The translations under genes were made by a program, and so were the position numbers. From the NCBI GenBank assembly GCA_007116585.1, contig SKIE01000251.1, positions 1-10,820 on the forward strand: a stretch of DNA of 10,820 nt. The letters are read 5' to 3'. Of the stretch, positions 1 through 7,571 are shown piece by piece; the first letter of the stretch is position 1; each line of letters opens with the position of its first letter. The notes beneath the pieces are model-generated. The model was given only the letters and a program-made list of their open reading frames with translations, was not told the origin of the DNA and did not search any database. The DNA comes from Wenzhouxiangella sp. GTDB taxonomy: Bacteria > Pseudomonadota > Gammaproteobacteria > Xanthomonadales > Wenzhouxiangellaceae.

Positions 1-876
1 ATCCGAACCCTGCTGTTGACCTTTTTCTATCGGCAGATGCCGGAGTTGATTGAGCGCGGGCATGTCTATATCGCCCAGCCGCCCTTGTACAAGATCAAGC
101 AGGGTAAGCAGGAGTGGTATCTCAAGGATGAGGCGGAGATGAACCGCTATATGCTGGAACGAGCGCTGGATGGCGCCCGGTTGTTCCCGTCCGAAGACAG
201 CCCGCCGCTGAACGACAGCGCGCTGGCCGAAGTCCTTCAGAATTTCCAGCAGGCGGCGATGATGGCGGAGCGGCTAAAGCTGCGTCATGATGCGACGGTC
301 ATAGACCAAATCATTGATTATACTCCGTTTCCTCTGAATGATCCGGCGGCTGTCGAGGGCTGGATCACGGGCTTTTCCGAACGCCTTGAGCAGGCGACAC
401 CGCCTGGGGTCGTGTGGCGCATCCAGCCGCTGAGTCTTGGTGGTGTCGTGGTGTCGCGCCATGCCCAGGGTGTGGTTCAGGACACCTTGCTCGACGAGGC
501 GTTTTTCCGTTCACCGGAATACCGTCAACTGGCTCGGGTCGGCGAGGTGGTGGGTGATCTGTTCGGGTCGGGTGCGCGCATTGAGCGCGTCAATCAATCA
601 GCCCGCGTTACTCGCTTTGCCGAGGCCTACGACTGGCTGATGACCGAGTCGCGCAAGGGCAGAAGCTTCCAGCGATTCAAGGGCCTGGGTGAAATGAACC
701 CGGATCAGCTGTGGGAGACCACGGTCAACCCGGAAACCAGGCGCCTGCTCAAGGTCACGATCGAGGATGCCGTGGCGGCCGACGATATCTTCTCGACGCT
801 GATGGGCAACGAGGTCGAGCCGCGTCGGGCCTTTATTGAATCCAACGCGCTGCAGGTGGCGAATCTCGACGTTTAG
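1..876 (+). CDS. gyrB: DNA gyrase subunit B, C-terminal part (5' end outside window)
   Basis: This is the C-terminal 291 residues of the ATPase subunit of DNA gyrase, the type II topoisomerase that introduces negative supercoils with GyrA. The reading frame is open from base 1, so the gene begins upstream and the true start is not visible. The first residues ([15 protein letters not shown]) are those that directly follow the metal-binding DxDxDGSH stretch of the TOPRIM domain. The middle (about 50-200) corresponds to the extra domain inserted in the TOPRIM region of Gram-negative GyrB. After it come the highly conserved [18 protein letters not shown] block (bases 670-720) and a terminal VEPRRAFIE motif, as in E. 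coli GyrB. The stop is TAG at 874-876. No frameshift or internal stop is seen. gyrB normally follows dnaA-dnaN-recF, so the replication origin probably lies a few kilobases to the left (inference). Its 3' neighbour is convergent. Confidence 0.97.
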   Translation: MRTLLLTFFYRQMPELIERGHVYIAQPPLYKIKQGKQEWYLKDEAEMNRYMLERALDGARLFPSEDSPPLNDSALAEVLQNFQQAAMMAERLKLRHDATVIDQIIDYTPFPLNDPAAVEGWITGFSERLEQATPPGVVWRIQPLSLGGVVVSRHAQGVVQDTLLDEAFFRSPEYRQLARVGEVVGDLFGSGARIERVNQSARVTRFAEAYDWLMTESRKGRSFQRFKGLGEMNPDQLWETTVNPETRRLLKVTIEDAVAADDIFSTLMGNEVEPRRAFIESNALQVANLDV

Positions 877-920
877 TGGACCGCGCGCATTAGGTTTCCT
901 GGCTACGCAGTAAACCGGAG

Positions 921-1139
921 GCCATCGGTCGGCGGGTCTTGTTTTCCAGGCCGGCGGTTCGTCGACCGCCTTTCAGGTGGCCGATTCCCTGCAGTGCTCG
1001 GTCCAGGCGGGGTCCGCCGAACTCGCTCCACGCCCTTGCGGGCGCTCCGCTCAGACATGCGGCGGCCCTTTTCCGCCTGGCCCTGTGCGCTTCGGCTTCA
1101 CCTAAAAGGCCTGAAAAACAAGACCCGCCGACCGATGGC
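921..1139. repeat. 219-base imperfect palindrome with 32-base terminal inverted arms (structured intergenic repeat)
   Basis: The outer arms 921-952 and 1108-1139 are reverse complements at 31 of 32 positions; the exception is C946 against A1114. Pairing continues inward: 971-984 with about 1093-1107 (one mismatch and a two-base bulge), 1000-1010 with 1073-1083 (one mismatch) and 1011-1019 with 1060-1068 (one mismatch). A side hairpin sits at 953-970 (six-base stem GGCGGT/ACCGCC) and an apical hairpin at 1031-1044 (five-base stem CGCCC/GGGCG). The segment fills most of the gap between the convergent genes gyrB and cmoA. Neither strand shows a T-run after the outer stem, so it is not a textbook intrinsic terminator. 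I see no transposase and no clear target-site duplication. It could be a dispersed intergenic repeat (REP- or MITE-like), a bidirectional transcription barrier or a structured RNA. The structure is read directly; the role is unknown. Confidence 0.85.
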
Positions 1140-1160
1140 TGCGCTAGATGCGTAATTGGC

Positions 1161-1889
1161 TCAGGGCTTGATCGCGGCGATACAGCTGAAATTCAGGCAC
1201 TGAAACCAGTCGATGACCGGGCTGAAGCCTGCGGCCTGCAGGCGCTGATGGTGGGTCTCGCGCGTGTCGGCAATCAGTACGTTTTCCAGGGCCTGGCGTT
1301 TGCGCGCGATTTCCAGATCGGTGTAGCCCTGCGTGCGCTTGAAGTCATGATGGTGCTGCTCAAGCCAGGTCTGCGCCGGTTCGGAGCAGGCCAGCTTTTC
1401 GGCCAGCAGCAACACCCCGCCCGGCAGCAGTCCCCTGGCGATGCGCTCCAGCAAGCCCGCGCGTTGATCCGGCGCGATGAACTGCAGCGTGAAGTACATC
1501 AACACCACCGATGCGCGCTTAATCGGCTGTGCCAGCAGGTCTCCCTCGATGACGTTAACTGGCACGATTGAGTTGTCTTCTGCGATCATTTGTCGACAAC
1601 GTGCAATCATCGGCGGCGAACTGTCGACAGCTATGATATTTACGTCCGGTGCCTGAACAGCGCGCCGGGCGACCAGCGTGGCACCGCCCACCGAGCAGCC
1701 CAGGTCGTAGATATTCGAACCCGGCTGGGCCGCGCGGCGCACCAGACCGCCGGTCAATTCAAGCAGCAGTCGGTAGCCGGGCACCGAGCGCTCGATCATG
1801 TCGGGGAACACTCGCACCACGTCTTCGGAGAACTCGAACGGAGCGACGTTACCGCCCATGTCCCGGTACAGCCGATCCTTTTTGCTCAT
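1161..1889 (-). CDS. cmoA: carboxy-S-adenosyl-L-methionine synthase CmoA
   Basis: CmoA makes carboxy-SAM from SAM and prephenate. CmoB then uses it to build 5-carboxymethoxyuridine/uridine-5-oxyacetic acid at wobble U34 of tRNA. The 242 residues match the family length (E. coli 247). Visible landmarks are the VFPDMIERSVPGY segment (28-39), the SAM-binding glycine-rich loop YDLGCSVGGA (61-70), acidic AVDSSPPMI (87-95), VIEGD (113-117), FTLQF (133-137), HHDFKR (180-185) and KRQALENV (197-204). R198 in the last block corresponds to the arginine reported to bind the carboxylate of carboxy-SAM. The WFQCLNF signature (228-234) closes the protein. The ATG (1887-1889) overlaps the stop of the upstream nuclease gene in an ATGA, so translation is probably coupled, and it is the last gene of a leftward operon. 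No clear Shine-Dalgarno precedes it. Its partner cmoB is at 7572-8552 on the other strand, instead of adjacent. Confidence 0.96.
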   Translation of the reverse strand: MSKKDRLYRDMGGNVAPFEFSEDVVRVFPDMIERSVPGYRLLLELTGGLVRRAAQPGSNIYDLGCSVGGATLVARRAVQAPDVNIIAVDSSPPMIARCRQMIAEDNSIVPVNVIEGDLLAQPIKRASVVLMYFTLQFIAPDQRAGLLERIARGLLPGGVLLLAEKLACSEPAQTWLEQHHHDFKRTQGYTDLEIARKRQALENVLIADTRETHHQRLQAAGFSPVIDWFQCLNFSCIAAIKP

Positions 1890-3271
1890 CCGCGTGGCGC
1901 CAGTGGGTAGGGGTGATCAGACTCCGGACAGCAGGCCGGCCAGCATAGTTCGGACTGGATTCGCTCGGCCAGCGTGCCGGCTGCCTGTGTTTCCCCGTGG
2001 ACAACGAACACCTTGCGCGGTGCACGAGGCAGCTGGCTGAGCCATTCAATCAATTCGTCGCTGTCGGCGTGGGCAGAGAGGCTGTCGAGATGAGCGATTT
2101 GAGCGCGTACCGGCCAGTCCTGGCCATGAATACGGATCGACTCAGCGCTCTGAATCAGCTTTGCCCCGCGCGTGCCGGCGGCCTGGTATCCGGTCAGCAG
2201 TACGGTATGGCGTTGGTCACCAAGATAGACCTTGAGGTGATGCAGCACACGGCCCCCGGTGGCCATGCCGCTGCCGGCAAGAATGATCTTGGGCATGGGA
2301 TCATGATCGAGCCGGCGGGATTCTTCGGGGTCACGTACATAGCGGGGCAGCGCGCAGGCTGCTTCCGCCTCGGCCAGGCTCAGACGATGGTCGTCCGGAT
2401 GATTGGCAAACACCTCGGTGGCGTTGATGCCCAGCGGGCTGTCAAGGAAGACGGGTACGCGCGGAATCTGCCGGCTGCGCATCAGCCGGCACAGATGATG
2501 CAGCAACAGCTGCGTCCGGCCCACGGCAAAAGCGGGCACGACCATGGTGCCGCCGCGGGCCAGGGTGTCGCGCACCAGCGCGGCCAGTTCGACTTCCACA
2601 TCCTCGTTGTTATGCAGGCGATCGCCGTAGGTCGACTCGATCACAACATAGTCAGCTGCTGGCGGCGGATCCGGCGGGGGCATGGTCGGGCAATTTGAAC
2701 GACCCAGATCGCCGCTGAACAAGACGTTCAACTTGCCCAGGCTGACCTGCAAACTGGCCGCGCCGGGAATGTGTCCGGCCCTGCTGAACTTCAGCTGCAT
2801 CTGGTCTGACACACTCAAAGACTGGTTGAAGTCCACTGACTGAAACTGAGCCAGGGTCGCCGCCGCTTCGGCCTGGGTGTAGAGCGGTAGTGCCGGCTGG
2901 TGGCGGGTATACCCGTAGCGGTTGGCGCGGGCGGCATCCTTCTCCTGAATGAAACCGGAGTCCGGCAGCAGGTAGCGGCACAGGTCGCGCGTGGCCGCCG
3001 TGCAATAGATCGGCCCGGTAAACCCTTCCCGGGACAGCACCGGCAAATACCCCGAATGATCCAGGTGGGCATGGGTCAGAAAGACTGCATCCAGGTTTTG
3101 CGCCTCCAGACCGGAAGCAGCCCAGTTGCGCAGGCGCAATTCCTTCAGGCCTTGGAACAAGCCGCAGTCAACCAGATATCGGCCCTTGCCGAAGCGCAGC
3201 TCGAAGCGGGAGCCGGTAACGGTGTCGATGGCGCCGTGGAAATGCAGGCTGGCTGCGGTAGGTCTGCCCAT
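1886..3271 (-). CDS. beta-CASP metallo-beta-lactamase-fold hydrolase (CPSF73/YSH1-like, probable RNA nuclease)
   Basis: A 461-residue two-zinc hydrolase of the beta-CASP group, whose characterised members cut RNA. The zinc-binding landmarks are in order: THAHLDHSG (HxHxDH, 67-72), AGHIPGA with H167, and FSGDLG with D188. The beta-CASP motifs follow: motif A in VIESTYGD (E212), motif B in SGMATGGRVLHH (H344) and motif C in LSAHAD (H401), then VVHGE (H425). All expected catalytic ligands are present, so the enzyme should be active. The architecture is catalytic lobe, inserted beta-CASP domain (about 210-380), then return to the lactamase lobe. I see no signal peptide or membrane segment, so it is probably cytoplasmic. 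The start is 15 bases after the amidotransferase stop, and the end overlaps cmoA by four bases, so it is the middle gene of an operon. The natural substrate cannot be read from the sequence; tRNA or mRNA processing is inferred from the family and from cmoA. Confidence 0.92.
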   Translation of the reverse strand: MGRPTAASLHFHGAIDTVTGSRFELRFGKGRYLVDCGLFQGLKELRLRNWAASGLEAQNLDAVFLTHAHLDHSGYLPVLSREGFTGPIYCTAATRDLCRYLLPDSGFIQEKDAARANRYGYTRHQPALPLYTQAEAAATLAQFQSVDFNQSLSVSDQMQLKFSRAGHIPGAASLQVSLGKLNVLFSGDLGRSNCPTMPPPDPPPAADYVVIESTYGDRLHNNEDVEVELAALVRDTLARGGTMVVPAFAVGRTQLLLHHLCRLMRSRQIPRVPVFLDSPLGINATEVFANHPDDHRLSLAEAEAACALPRYVRDPEESRRLDHDPMPKIILAGSGMATGGRVLHHLKVYLGDQRHTVLLTGYQAAGTRGAKLIQSAESIRIHGQDWPVRAQIAHLDSLSAHADSDELIEWLSQLPRAPRKVFVVHGETQAAGTLAERIQSELCWPACCPESDHPYPLAPRG

Positions 3272-3286
3272 GGTGGCGGTCCGCGC

Positions 3287-4021
3287 TTAAGCTGTCGGCC
3301 GAAGCGAAGGCTGGTCGACCAGGTCGGCAAAGCGCTGCAGCACGGCGTCGCCGGTTGGCGTTTCGCTCAGCGAGCCCAGCACCCGCTCGGGGTAAAACCC
3401 CTCGCCGGTCAGTACCGAGGCCCGCGAGCGGATGTAGCAATCCATGATTTCGATGTTGAATTCCGGATGGAACTGCAGCCCCCAGCTGGCCTTGCCGAAG
3501 TACAGACCGTGGTGAGAGTCGCCTTCGCCGGTGGCAATGACGCGAGCACCAGGCGGCGGTTTCAGCACTGCCTCGACGTGGGTGGTTTGAAAGACCTGAC
3601 GCGGCGCGAATGCACCCAGCAGAACATCCGCCTGGTCGCGGATATCAACTGCCAGTGAGCCCATGCGCCGCCCGTATGGGTTGGGTCCCACCGTGCCCCC
3701 CAGGGCATGGGCGATCAACTGATGGCCGTAACACACACCGAGCATGGGCATCCCGGTGGGATGGACGGCGGCGATCCACTCCGCGGCCTGCTCCGACCAG
3801 TCGTGCCGGTGCGACACCATGGCCGGCGATCCGGTAATGACGACGCCGTCAAACTCAGAGTGATCTTCCGGCAGCATCTCGCCGTCGTGGACGCTGACAG
3901 TCCGGTAGTCGAAGCGGTCCGCACCCAGCCCGTCAATGAACCATTGATCGAAATCGCCGAATCGCTCGCCGGCCGCCGGGACGCTGGAGCCGGTCTTGAT
4001 GATCAACACTCGCTTAGCCAT
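3287..4021 (-). CDS. class I glutamine amidotransferase (GMP-synthase glutaminase-like, stand-alone)
   Basis: A 244-residue single-domain class I (triad) glutaminase, which would release ammonia from glutamine for an acceptor enzyme. The catalytic triad is complete: nucleophile C97 in GVCYGHQ, and H185 and E187 in LQFHPEF. The early VITGSPAMV segment (61-69) is the usual oxyanion-side strand-loop. There is no ATP-pyrophosphatase domain, so it is not full GMP synthase. It resembles the stand-alone GuaA-like amidotransferases of proteobacteria, many of unknown substrate; some relatives handle gamma-glutamyl compounds. It is the first gene of the leftward operon with the beta-CASP hydrolase and cmoA, and is divergent from glyQ across 67 bases. 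The ATG at 4019-4021 is followed by the typical MAKRVLIIKTG opening, which supports this start, although no good Shine-Dalgarno lies upstream. The fold and catalytic class are confident; the substrate is unknown. Confidence 0.9.
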   Translation of the reverse strand: MAKRVLIIKTGSSVPAAGERFGDFDQWFIDGLGADRFDYRTVSVHDGEMLPEDHSEFDGVVITGSPAMVSHRHDWSEQAAEWIAAVHPTGMPMLGVCYGHQLIAHALGGTVGPNPYGRRMGSLAVDIRDQADVLLGAFAPRQVFQTTHVEAVLKPPPGARVIATGEGDSHHGLYFGKASWGLQFHPEFNIEIMDCYIRSRASVLTGEGFYPERVLGSLSETPTGDAVLQRFADLVDQPSLRPTA

Positions 4022-4088
4022 AGAGCAATGATACGACCTTGACCGTTATACTGAGGGTTGCTGTCAAACCTCTCCGGACCCCGCTGCC
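4022..4088. promoter_or_regulatory. divergent control region between the amidotransferase operon and glyQ
   Basis: These 67 bases are the only non-coding space between two divergent operons, so promoters for both must lie here or in the flanking coding ends. On the + strand there is a good -10-like TATACT (4047-4052), without a convincing -35 at 16-18 bases. On the - strand there is a perfect -35 hexamer TTGACA (4067 to 4062), but the nearby TATAAC (4050 to 4045) is only 11 bases away. TTGAC (4039-4043) and GTCAA (4063-4067) form a dyad separated by 19 bases, which could be an operator or chance. Individual promoter elements are therefore weakly supported; the location of a divergent promoter region is inferred from gene layout. 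Confidence 0.45.
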
Positions 4089-4985
4089 GTGAACTTTCAG
4101 GATTTCATCCGCGCCCTGGACGACTACTGGGCCGAGCAGGGTTGTGTGCTGACCGCACCGCTTGATCTCGAGGTGGGCGCGGGTACTTTCCACCCGGTGA
4201 CATTCTTGCGCTCGATCGGGCCAGAGCCGTGGAATGCCGCCTACATCCAGCCCTGTCGGCGGCCCACCGACGGCCGCTATGGCGAAAACCCGAATCGTCT
4301 GCAGCACTACTACCAGTATCAGGTGGTCATGAAACCCTCACCGCTGGATTTCCAGGAGTTGTATCTGGGCTCGCTGGACGCGGTGGGTATTGATCCCAAG
4401 GTGCACGACATTCGCTTTGTCGAGGACAACTGGGAGTCACCGACACTGGGCGCCTGGGGGCTGGGCTGGGAGGTCTGGCTCAACGGCATGGAGGTGACCC
4501 AGTTCACCTACTTTCAGCAGGCCGGCGGCCTCGAATGCAAGCCGGTCATGGGTGAGATCACCTACGGCCTGGAGCGCCTGGCCATGTATCTGCAGGGCGT
4601 GGAAAGCGTGTTTGACCTGGTCTGGACCGAGGGGCCTTTCGGGCCCGTCACCTATCGCGAGGTCTATCACCAGAATGAAGTCGAGCAGTCTGCCTATAAC
4701 TTCGAGCGCGCCGATACCGCCAGCCTGTTTGCCTGGTTCGATACCTGCGAACAGCAGGCACGCGAACTGGTCGAGGCAGACCTGCCGCTGCCGGCCTACG
4801 ACCAGGTGCTGAAGGCCTCGCATACCTTCAACCTGCTGGATGCTCGCCAGGCGATATCGGTCACCGAGCGTCAGCGTTTCATTCTTCGGGTACGTGATCT
4901 GTCGCGTATGGTTGCCGAAGCCTACTATGCGCGCAGAAAAGCGCTGGGTTTCCCGGGTCTGCCGGCCACAGGAGCGGCCGTATGA
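4089..4985 (+). CDS. glyQ: glycyl-tRNA synthetase alpha subunit
   Basis: The alpha chain of the bacterial tetrameric glycyl-tRNA synthetase carries the class II catalytic core that activates glycine with ATP and charges tRNA-Gly. The 298 residues agree with the family (E. coli 303). Near-invariant blocks are visible: EVGAGTFHP (about 23-31), [20 protein letters not shown] (57-76), [19 protein letters not shown] (about 115-133), [11 protein letters not shown] (about 136-146), the motif-3-like [13 protein letters not shown] (about 154-166) and [13 protein letters not shown] (about 196-208). The start codon is GTG at 4089, chosen because the protein then begins with [14 protein letters not shown] as in homologues. 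No clear ribosome binding site precedes it. The gene ends in an ATGA overlap with glyS, so the two subunits are probably made in a coupled, near-equimolar way. It is first in a rightward cluster. Confidence 0.97.
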   Translation: MNFQDFIRALDDYWAEQGCVLTAPLDLEVGAGTFHPVTFLRSIGPEPWNAAYIQPCRRPTDGRYGENPNRLQHYYQYQVVMKPSPLDFQELYLGSLDAVGIDPKVHDIRFVEDNWESPTLGAWGLGWEVWLNGMEVTQFTYFQQAGGLECKPVMGEITYGLERLAMYLQGVESVFDLVWTEGPFGPVTYREVYHQNEVEQSAYNFERADTASLFAWFDTCEQQARELVEADLPLPAYDQVLKASHTFNLLDARQAISVTERQRFILRVRDLSRMVAEAYYARRKALGFPGLPATGAAV

Positions 4986-7075
4986 GCGAGTTCCGCCCGC
5001 TACTGATTGAACTGGGGTGCGAGGAGTTGCCGGCGCGCCAGATCGATAGCCAGCTGCAACTGCTGGCCGAGGGTCTTGCAGGCCGTCTGCAAGACGCGGG
5101 TCTGATGGCAGAAACCGCGGTGGTGCAACGCTTCGGCACTCCGCGTCGCCTGGCCGTGATGTTTGAAGGCATCGCACCGGCCCAGGCCGATCGCGTCATG
5201 GAGCGCAAAGGCCCGGCCGAGCGCGCGGCGTTCGACGAAAAGGGGCAGCCGACCAGGGCAGCCGAAGGGTTTGCCCGCAGCGTCGGTCTGGCGGTCGATG
5301 AACTTGAACGCCTGGAAAACGAGCAGGGCCGCTGGCTGTTTGCCCGGGTTCATCAGCCAGGGCAGACGCTCGCTGAATTGCTTCCCGAGATGCTGGAAGC
5401 CACGCTCCGGGCCATGGCCGGCGCGCGCAGCATGCGCTGGTCGGATCGCAGCGACCGTTTCCTGCGCCCCGTGCGCTGGCTTGTCGTGCTGCACGGGGAT
5501 GCCGTGTTGCCGGTCTCGGTGTTTGGTCTTCAGGCCGGCGGCCAGACCCAGGGGCATCGCATCCACGCGCCGGGTTTTCATGACATCAGTCGGGTCGAAC
5601 GCTACTCTGAGGTGCTGCAGTCAGCTTATGTCGAAGTCGATTCTGATTGCCGCAAAGAGCGTATCCGCCGGCAAACCCATGCTTTGGCCGAGGTAGCGGG
5701 TCTGCAGGCCGACATTGATGCCAGCCTGCTCGACGAAGTCGCCGGCCTGACCGAATGGCCGGTGCCGATTCTCGGTGAATTCGACCCGGCCTTCCTCGAC
5801 GTGCCGGCAGAAGCCCTGGTCTCGTCCATGCAGCAGCACCAGAAGTGTTTTCCGCTGCGGCATGCCGATGGCCGCCTGGCCGCCAGCTTCGTGGCGGTGG
5901 CCAACATCGAGAGTCAGAATGAAGCCGCCATGCGGGCCGGTTTTGAGCGCGTGATTCGTCCGCGCCTGGCCGACGCGCGGTTTTTCTTCGAGCAGGATCG
6001 ACGCCAGCCCCTGATCGAGCGGCAACCCCGCCTGGCCGAGATCAAGTTCCAGCAGAAGCTCGGATCGGTCGCCGACAAAGTCGATCGACTCGAAGTCCTC
6101 GGACGTAAGCTGGCGCCGCTGTTTGACGCCGAGCCTGAGGTGGTCGCCCGAGCCGCCCGCGTGTGCAAGTGCGACCTGGTTACTGAAATGGTCGGAGAGT
6201 TTCCCGAGCTGCAGGGCGTGATGGGGCGGCATTACGCGCTGGCAGACGGCGAGCCAGCTGCCGTGGCCGACGCCGTGGAAAGTCATTATCGACCGCGCCA
6301 TGCCGGTGATGCCCTGCCCCACGATCAGGCCGGGCAAGCGCTGGCCCTCGCCGACCGGCTCGACACCCTGGTCGGCGTGTTCGGCGCCGGGCAAAAACCC
6401 AAAGGTGGCAAGGATCCGTTCGCCTTGCGCCGGGCAGCCCTGGGCGTGGTTCGCCTGCTCGAGTCCGCGCCCAAAGCCCCGCCGGTGCGCGACCTGCTGC
6501 GCTGGACGGCCGACGGTCTGGCTGCACGGTTGGATGCAACCCTGCAGCTTGACGCCGAGCTGCTCAAAGAGGTCGAAGCCTTCATCGGCGAGCGTTTACG
6601 CTCACACGCGCTGGAGTCAGGCGTCGAGACCAATACCGTGCATGCGGTCGCCGCCACGGATCGAAAAAGCGTGGCTGATTTTCTGCTCTGCGCGAGCGCG
6701 GTGCAGGCGTTCTCCGAAGATCCGCGCGCCGAGAGTCTGATCGCGGCCAACAAGCGCATCGCCAATCTGCTGCGCCAGGCCGAGACCGATGCCGGTCAGC
6801 CGCTGGATGAATCCGCCTTGCGCGAGCCGGCCGAACAACAGCTGGCTGCCGCCATGGCGGCGATCGAACAAGCGCTGGACCGCGCCCTGGCCGAGGCGGA
6901 TTATCCGGCAGCCTTGTCCGAACTTGCTGCCCTGAGTCAGCCAGTGGATGATTTTTTTGAAGCCGTGATGGTCATGGCCGAGGATGTCGCGGTGCGGCGC
7001 AACCGCCTGGCACTGCTGGCCCGTCTCCGGGCCCAGTTTTTGCGCGTGGCTGACGTCGCCCGTCTGGGCCGCTGA
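4982..7075 (+). CDS. glyS: glycyl-tRNA synthetase beta subunit
   Basis: The beta chain supplies tRNA binding for the alpha2beta2 enzyme. The 697 residues are close to E. coli GlyS (689). The N-terminus has the family opening [15 protein letters not shown]. Further marks are [11 protein letters not shown] (about 43-53), [21 protein letters not shown] (about 151-171, matched with gaps), [11 protein letters not shown] (about 281-291) and VANIES (about 302-307). An HD-like region follows with [20 protein letters not shown] (about 397-416), then [16 protein letters not shown] (about 472-487). The last ~110 residues look like the anticodon-binding (DALR-type) domain, ending in [13 protein letters not shown] and FLRVADV. 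The ATG overlaps the glyQ stop, and a clear AGGAG Shine-Dalgarno at 4970-4974 lies seven bases upstream inside glyQ. The frame is intact throughout. The next gene starts two bases after the stop, consistent with one transcript. Confidence 0.97.
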   Translation: MSEFRPLLIELGCEELPARQIDSQLQLLAEGLAGRLQDAGLMAETAVVQRFGTPRRLAVMFEGIAPAQADRVMERKGPAERAAFDEKGQPTRAAEGFARSVGLAVDELERLENEQGRWLFARVHQPGQTLAELLPEMLEATLRAMAGARSMRWSDRSDRFLRPVRWLVVLHGDAVLPVSVFGLQAGGQTQGHRIHAPGFHDISRVERYSEVLQSAYVEVDSDCRKERIRRQTHALAEVAGLQADIDASLLDEVAGLTEWPVPILGEFDPAFLDVPAEALVSSMQQHQKCFPLRHADGRLAASFVAVANIESQNEAAMRAGFERVIRPRLADARFFFEQDRRQPLIERQPRLAEIKFQQKLGSVADKVDRLEVLGRKLAPLFDAEPEVVARAARVCKCDLVTEMVGEFPELQGVMGRHYALADGEPAAVADAVESHYRPRHAGDALPHDQAGQALALADRLDTLVGVFGAGQKPKGGKDPFALRRAALGVVRLLESAPKAPPVRDLLRWTADGLAARLDATLQLDAELLKEVEAFIGERLRSHALESGVETNTVHAVAATDRKSVADFLLCASAVQAFSEDPRAESLIAANKRIANLLRQAETDAGQPLDESALREPAEQQLAAAMAAIEQALDRALAEADYPAALSELAALSQPVDDFFEAVMVMAEDVAVRRNRLALLARLRAQFLRVADVARLGR

Positions 7076-7077
7076 CA

Positions 7078-7554
7078 ATGGCGCGAACGGTACCGCTGCT
7101 GATTCAGCGTGTGCTGTTGCTGGATCAGAATCGGTCACAGCCTGATCCGGCCCGGGTCGCCGAGGTCGTAGCATTTCAGCACGCCGGCCATCGAGTGCTG
7201 TTGCTTGCCCGCCGCCCGGTCCGCTGGCGCCCGACGCGCAGTTCAATGGACGCCGATCTCGGTCTCCAGCAAACCCTGCACCAGGCGTTTGTTCGTGCCG
7301 GCGCCCAGCTCGACGGGACCTTGTACCTGGGCACCGGGTTTTTTGCCCGGCGCCAGGCGCGCATCAAGGAACTTGAGCGGCTGGCCCAGCGGTACGGAGT
7401 GGAGGCCGGTGATCTGACCGCCATCGGTAGTGATCCCACCCTGCTAGAGACCGTGGTCCAGTCCGGCGGGCGGGCCTTCAATCTCGGGCCCCAGCGTGTG
7501 CCCGGCGCCAGTCAAAGCGACAGCCTCAAAGCCGCGCTGGATCAGCTGGGCTAG
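7078..7554 (+). CDS. degenerate HAD-family protein, GmhB-like (probably catalytically inactive)
   Basis: A 158-residue cytoplasmic-looking protein starting two bases after glyS, with no Shine-Dalgarno of its own, so it is probably translationally coupled. Its pattern follows HAD phosphatases of the GmhB (heptose bisphosphate phosphatase) type: a strand ending RVLLLDQN (11-18), a second strand HRVLLLARR (38-46), DGTLYLG (79-85) and IGSDPTLLETVVQSGGRAFNLG (116-137). The functional residues are changed. DxDGT becomes D16-Q17-N18-R, with the second aspartate lost. The motif II Thr/Ser-containing TNQSG becomes ARRPV. The Cys/His zinc loop is absent (no cysteine in the protein). In motif IV the GD..D pattern becomes GSDPTLLE. 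From memory gmhB lies close to glyS and gyrB in Pseudomonas, which supports descent from gmhB. I read it as a pseudoenzyme or a repurposed fold. The family call is inference from weak similarity plus location. Confidence 0.6.
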   Translation: MARTVPLLIQRVLLLDQNRSQPDPARVAEVVAFQHAGHRVLLLARRPVRWRPTRSSMDADLGLQQTLHQAFVRAGAQLDGTLYLGTGFFARRQARIKELERLAQRYGVEAGDLTAIGSDPTLLETVVQSGGRAFNLGPQRVPGASQSDSLKAALDQLG

Positions 7555-7571
7555 GGAGCCTCGGAATCACC

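Noticed and set aside
921..1139. The palindrome as a Rho-independent terminator for gyrB or cmoA
   Set aside because: The arms are far apart, and no run of T follows the stem on either strand. It may still influence termination but does not fit the intrinsic type.
921..1139. An insertion sequence with terminal inverted repeats
   Set aside because: It has only 219 bases, no transposase frame, and no direct duplication visible at the two flanks. A non-autonomous derivative remains possible but is not shown.
877..1160. DnaA boxes or an origin near gyrB
   Set aside because: No TTATCCACA-like sequences or AT-rich unwinding stretch are present in the non-coding gaps; any origin would lie left of the window.
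939..1571. A 210-codon open frame on the plus strand spanning the intergenic palindrome and the 3' part of cmoA
   Set aside because: It runs antisense through the well-supported cmoA gene and starts inside the repeat. It has low-complexity Arg/Ala/Pro composition and no recognisable domain, as expected of chance frames in GC-rich DNA.
2900..3658. A 252-codon plus-strand frame opposite the beta-CASP and amidotransferase genes
   Set aside because: It is a mirror of two genes with complete catalytic motifs and crosses their junction; no domain is recognisable.
4039..4052. TTGACC and TATACT on the plus strand as a -35/-10 pair
   Set aside because: They are separated by two bases, so they cannot serve the same promoter.
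5621..6394. Long minus-strand frames opposite glyS (also 5000-5581 and 6617-7246)
   Set aside because: They are GC-driven antisense shadows of a fully conserved synthetase; there are no motifs and no separate promoter or ribosome sites.
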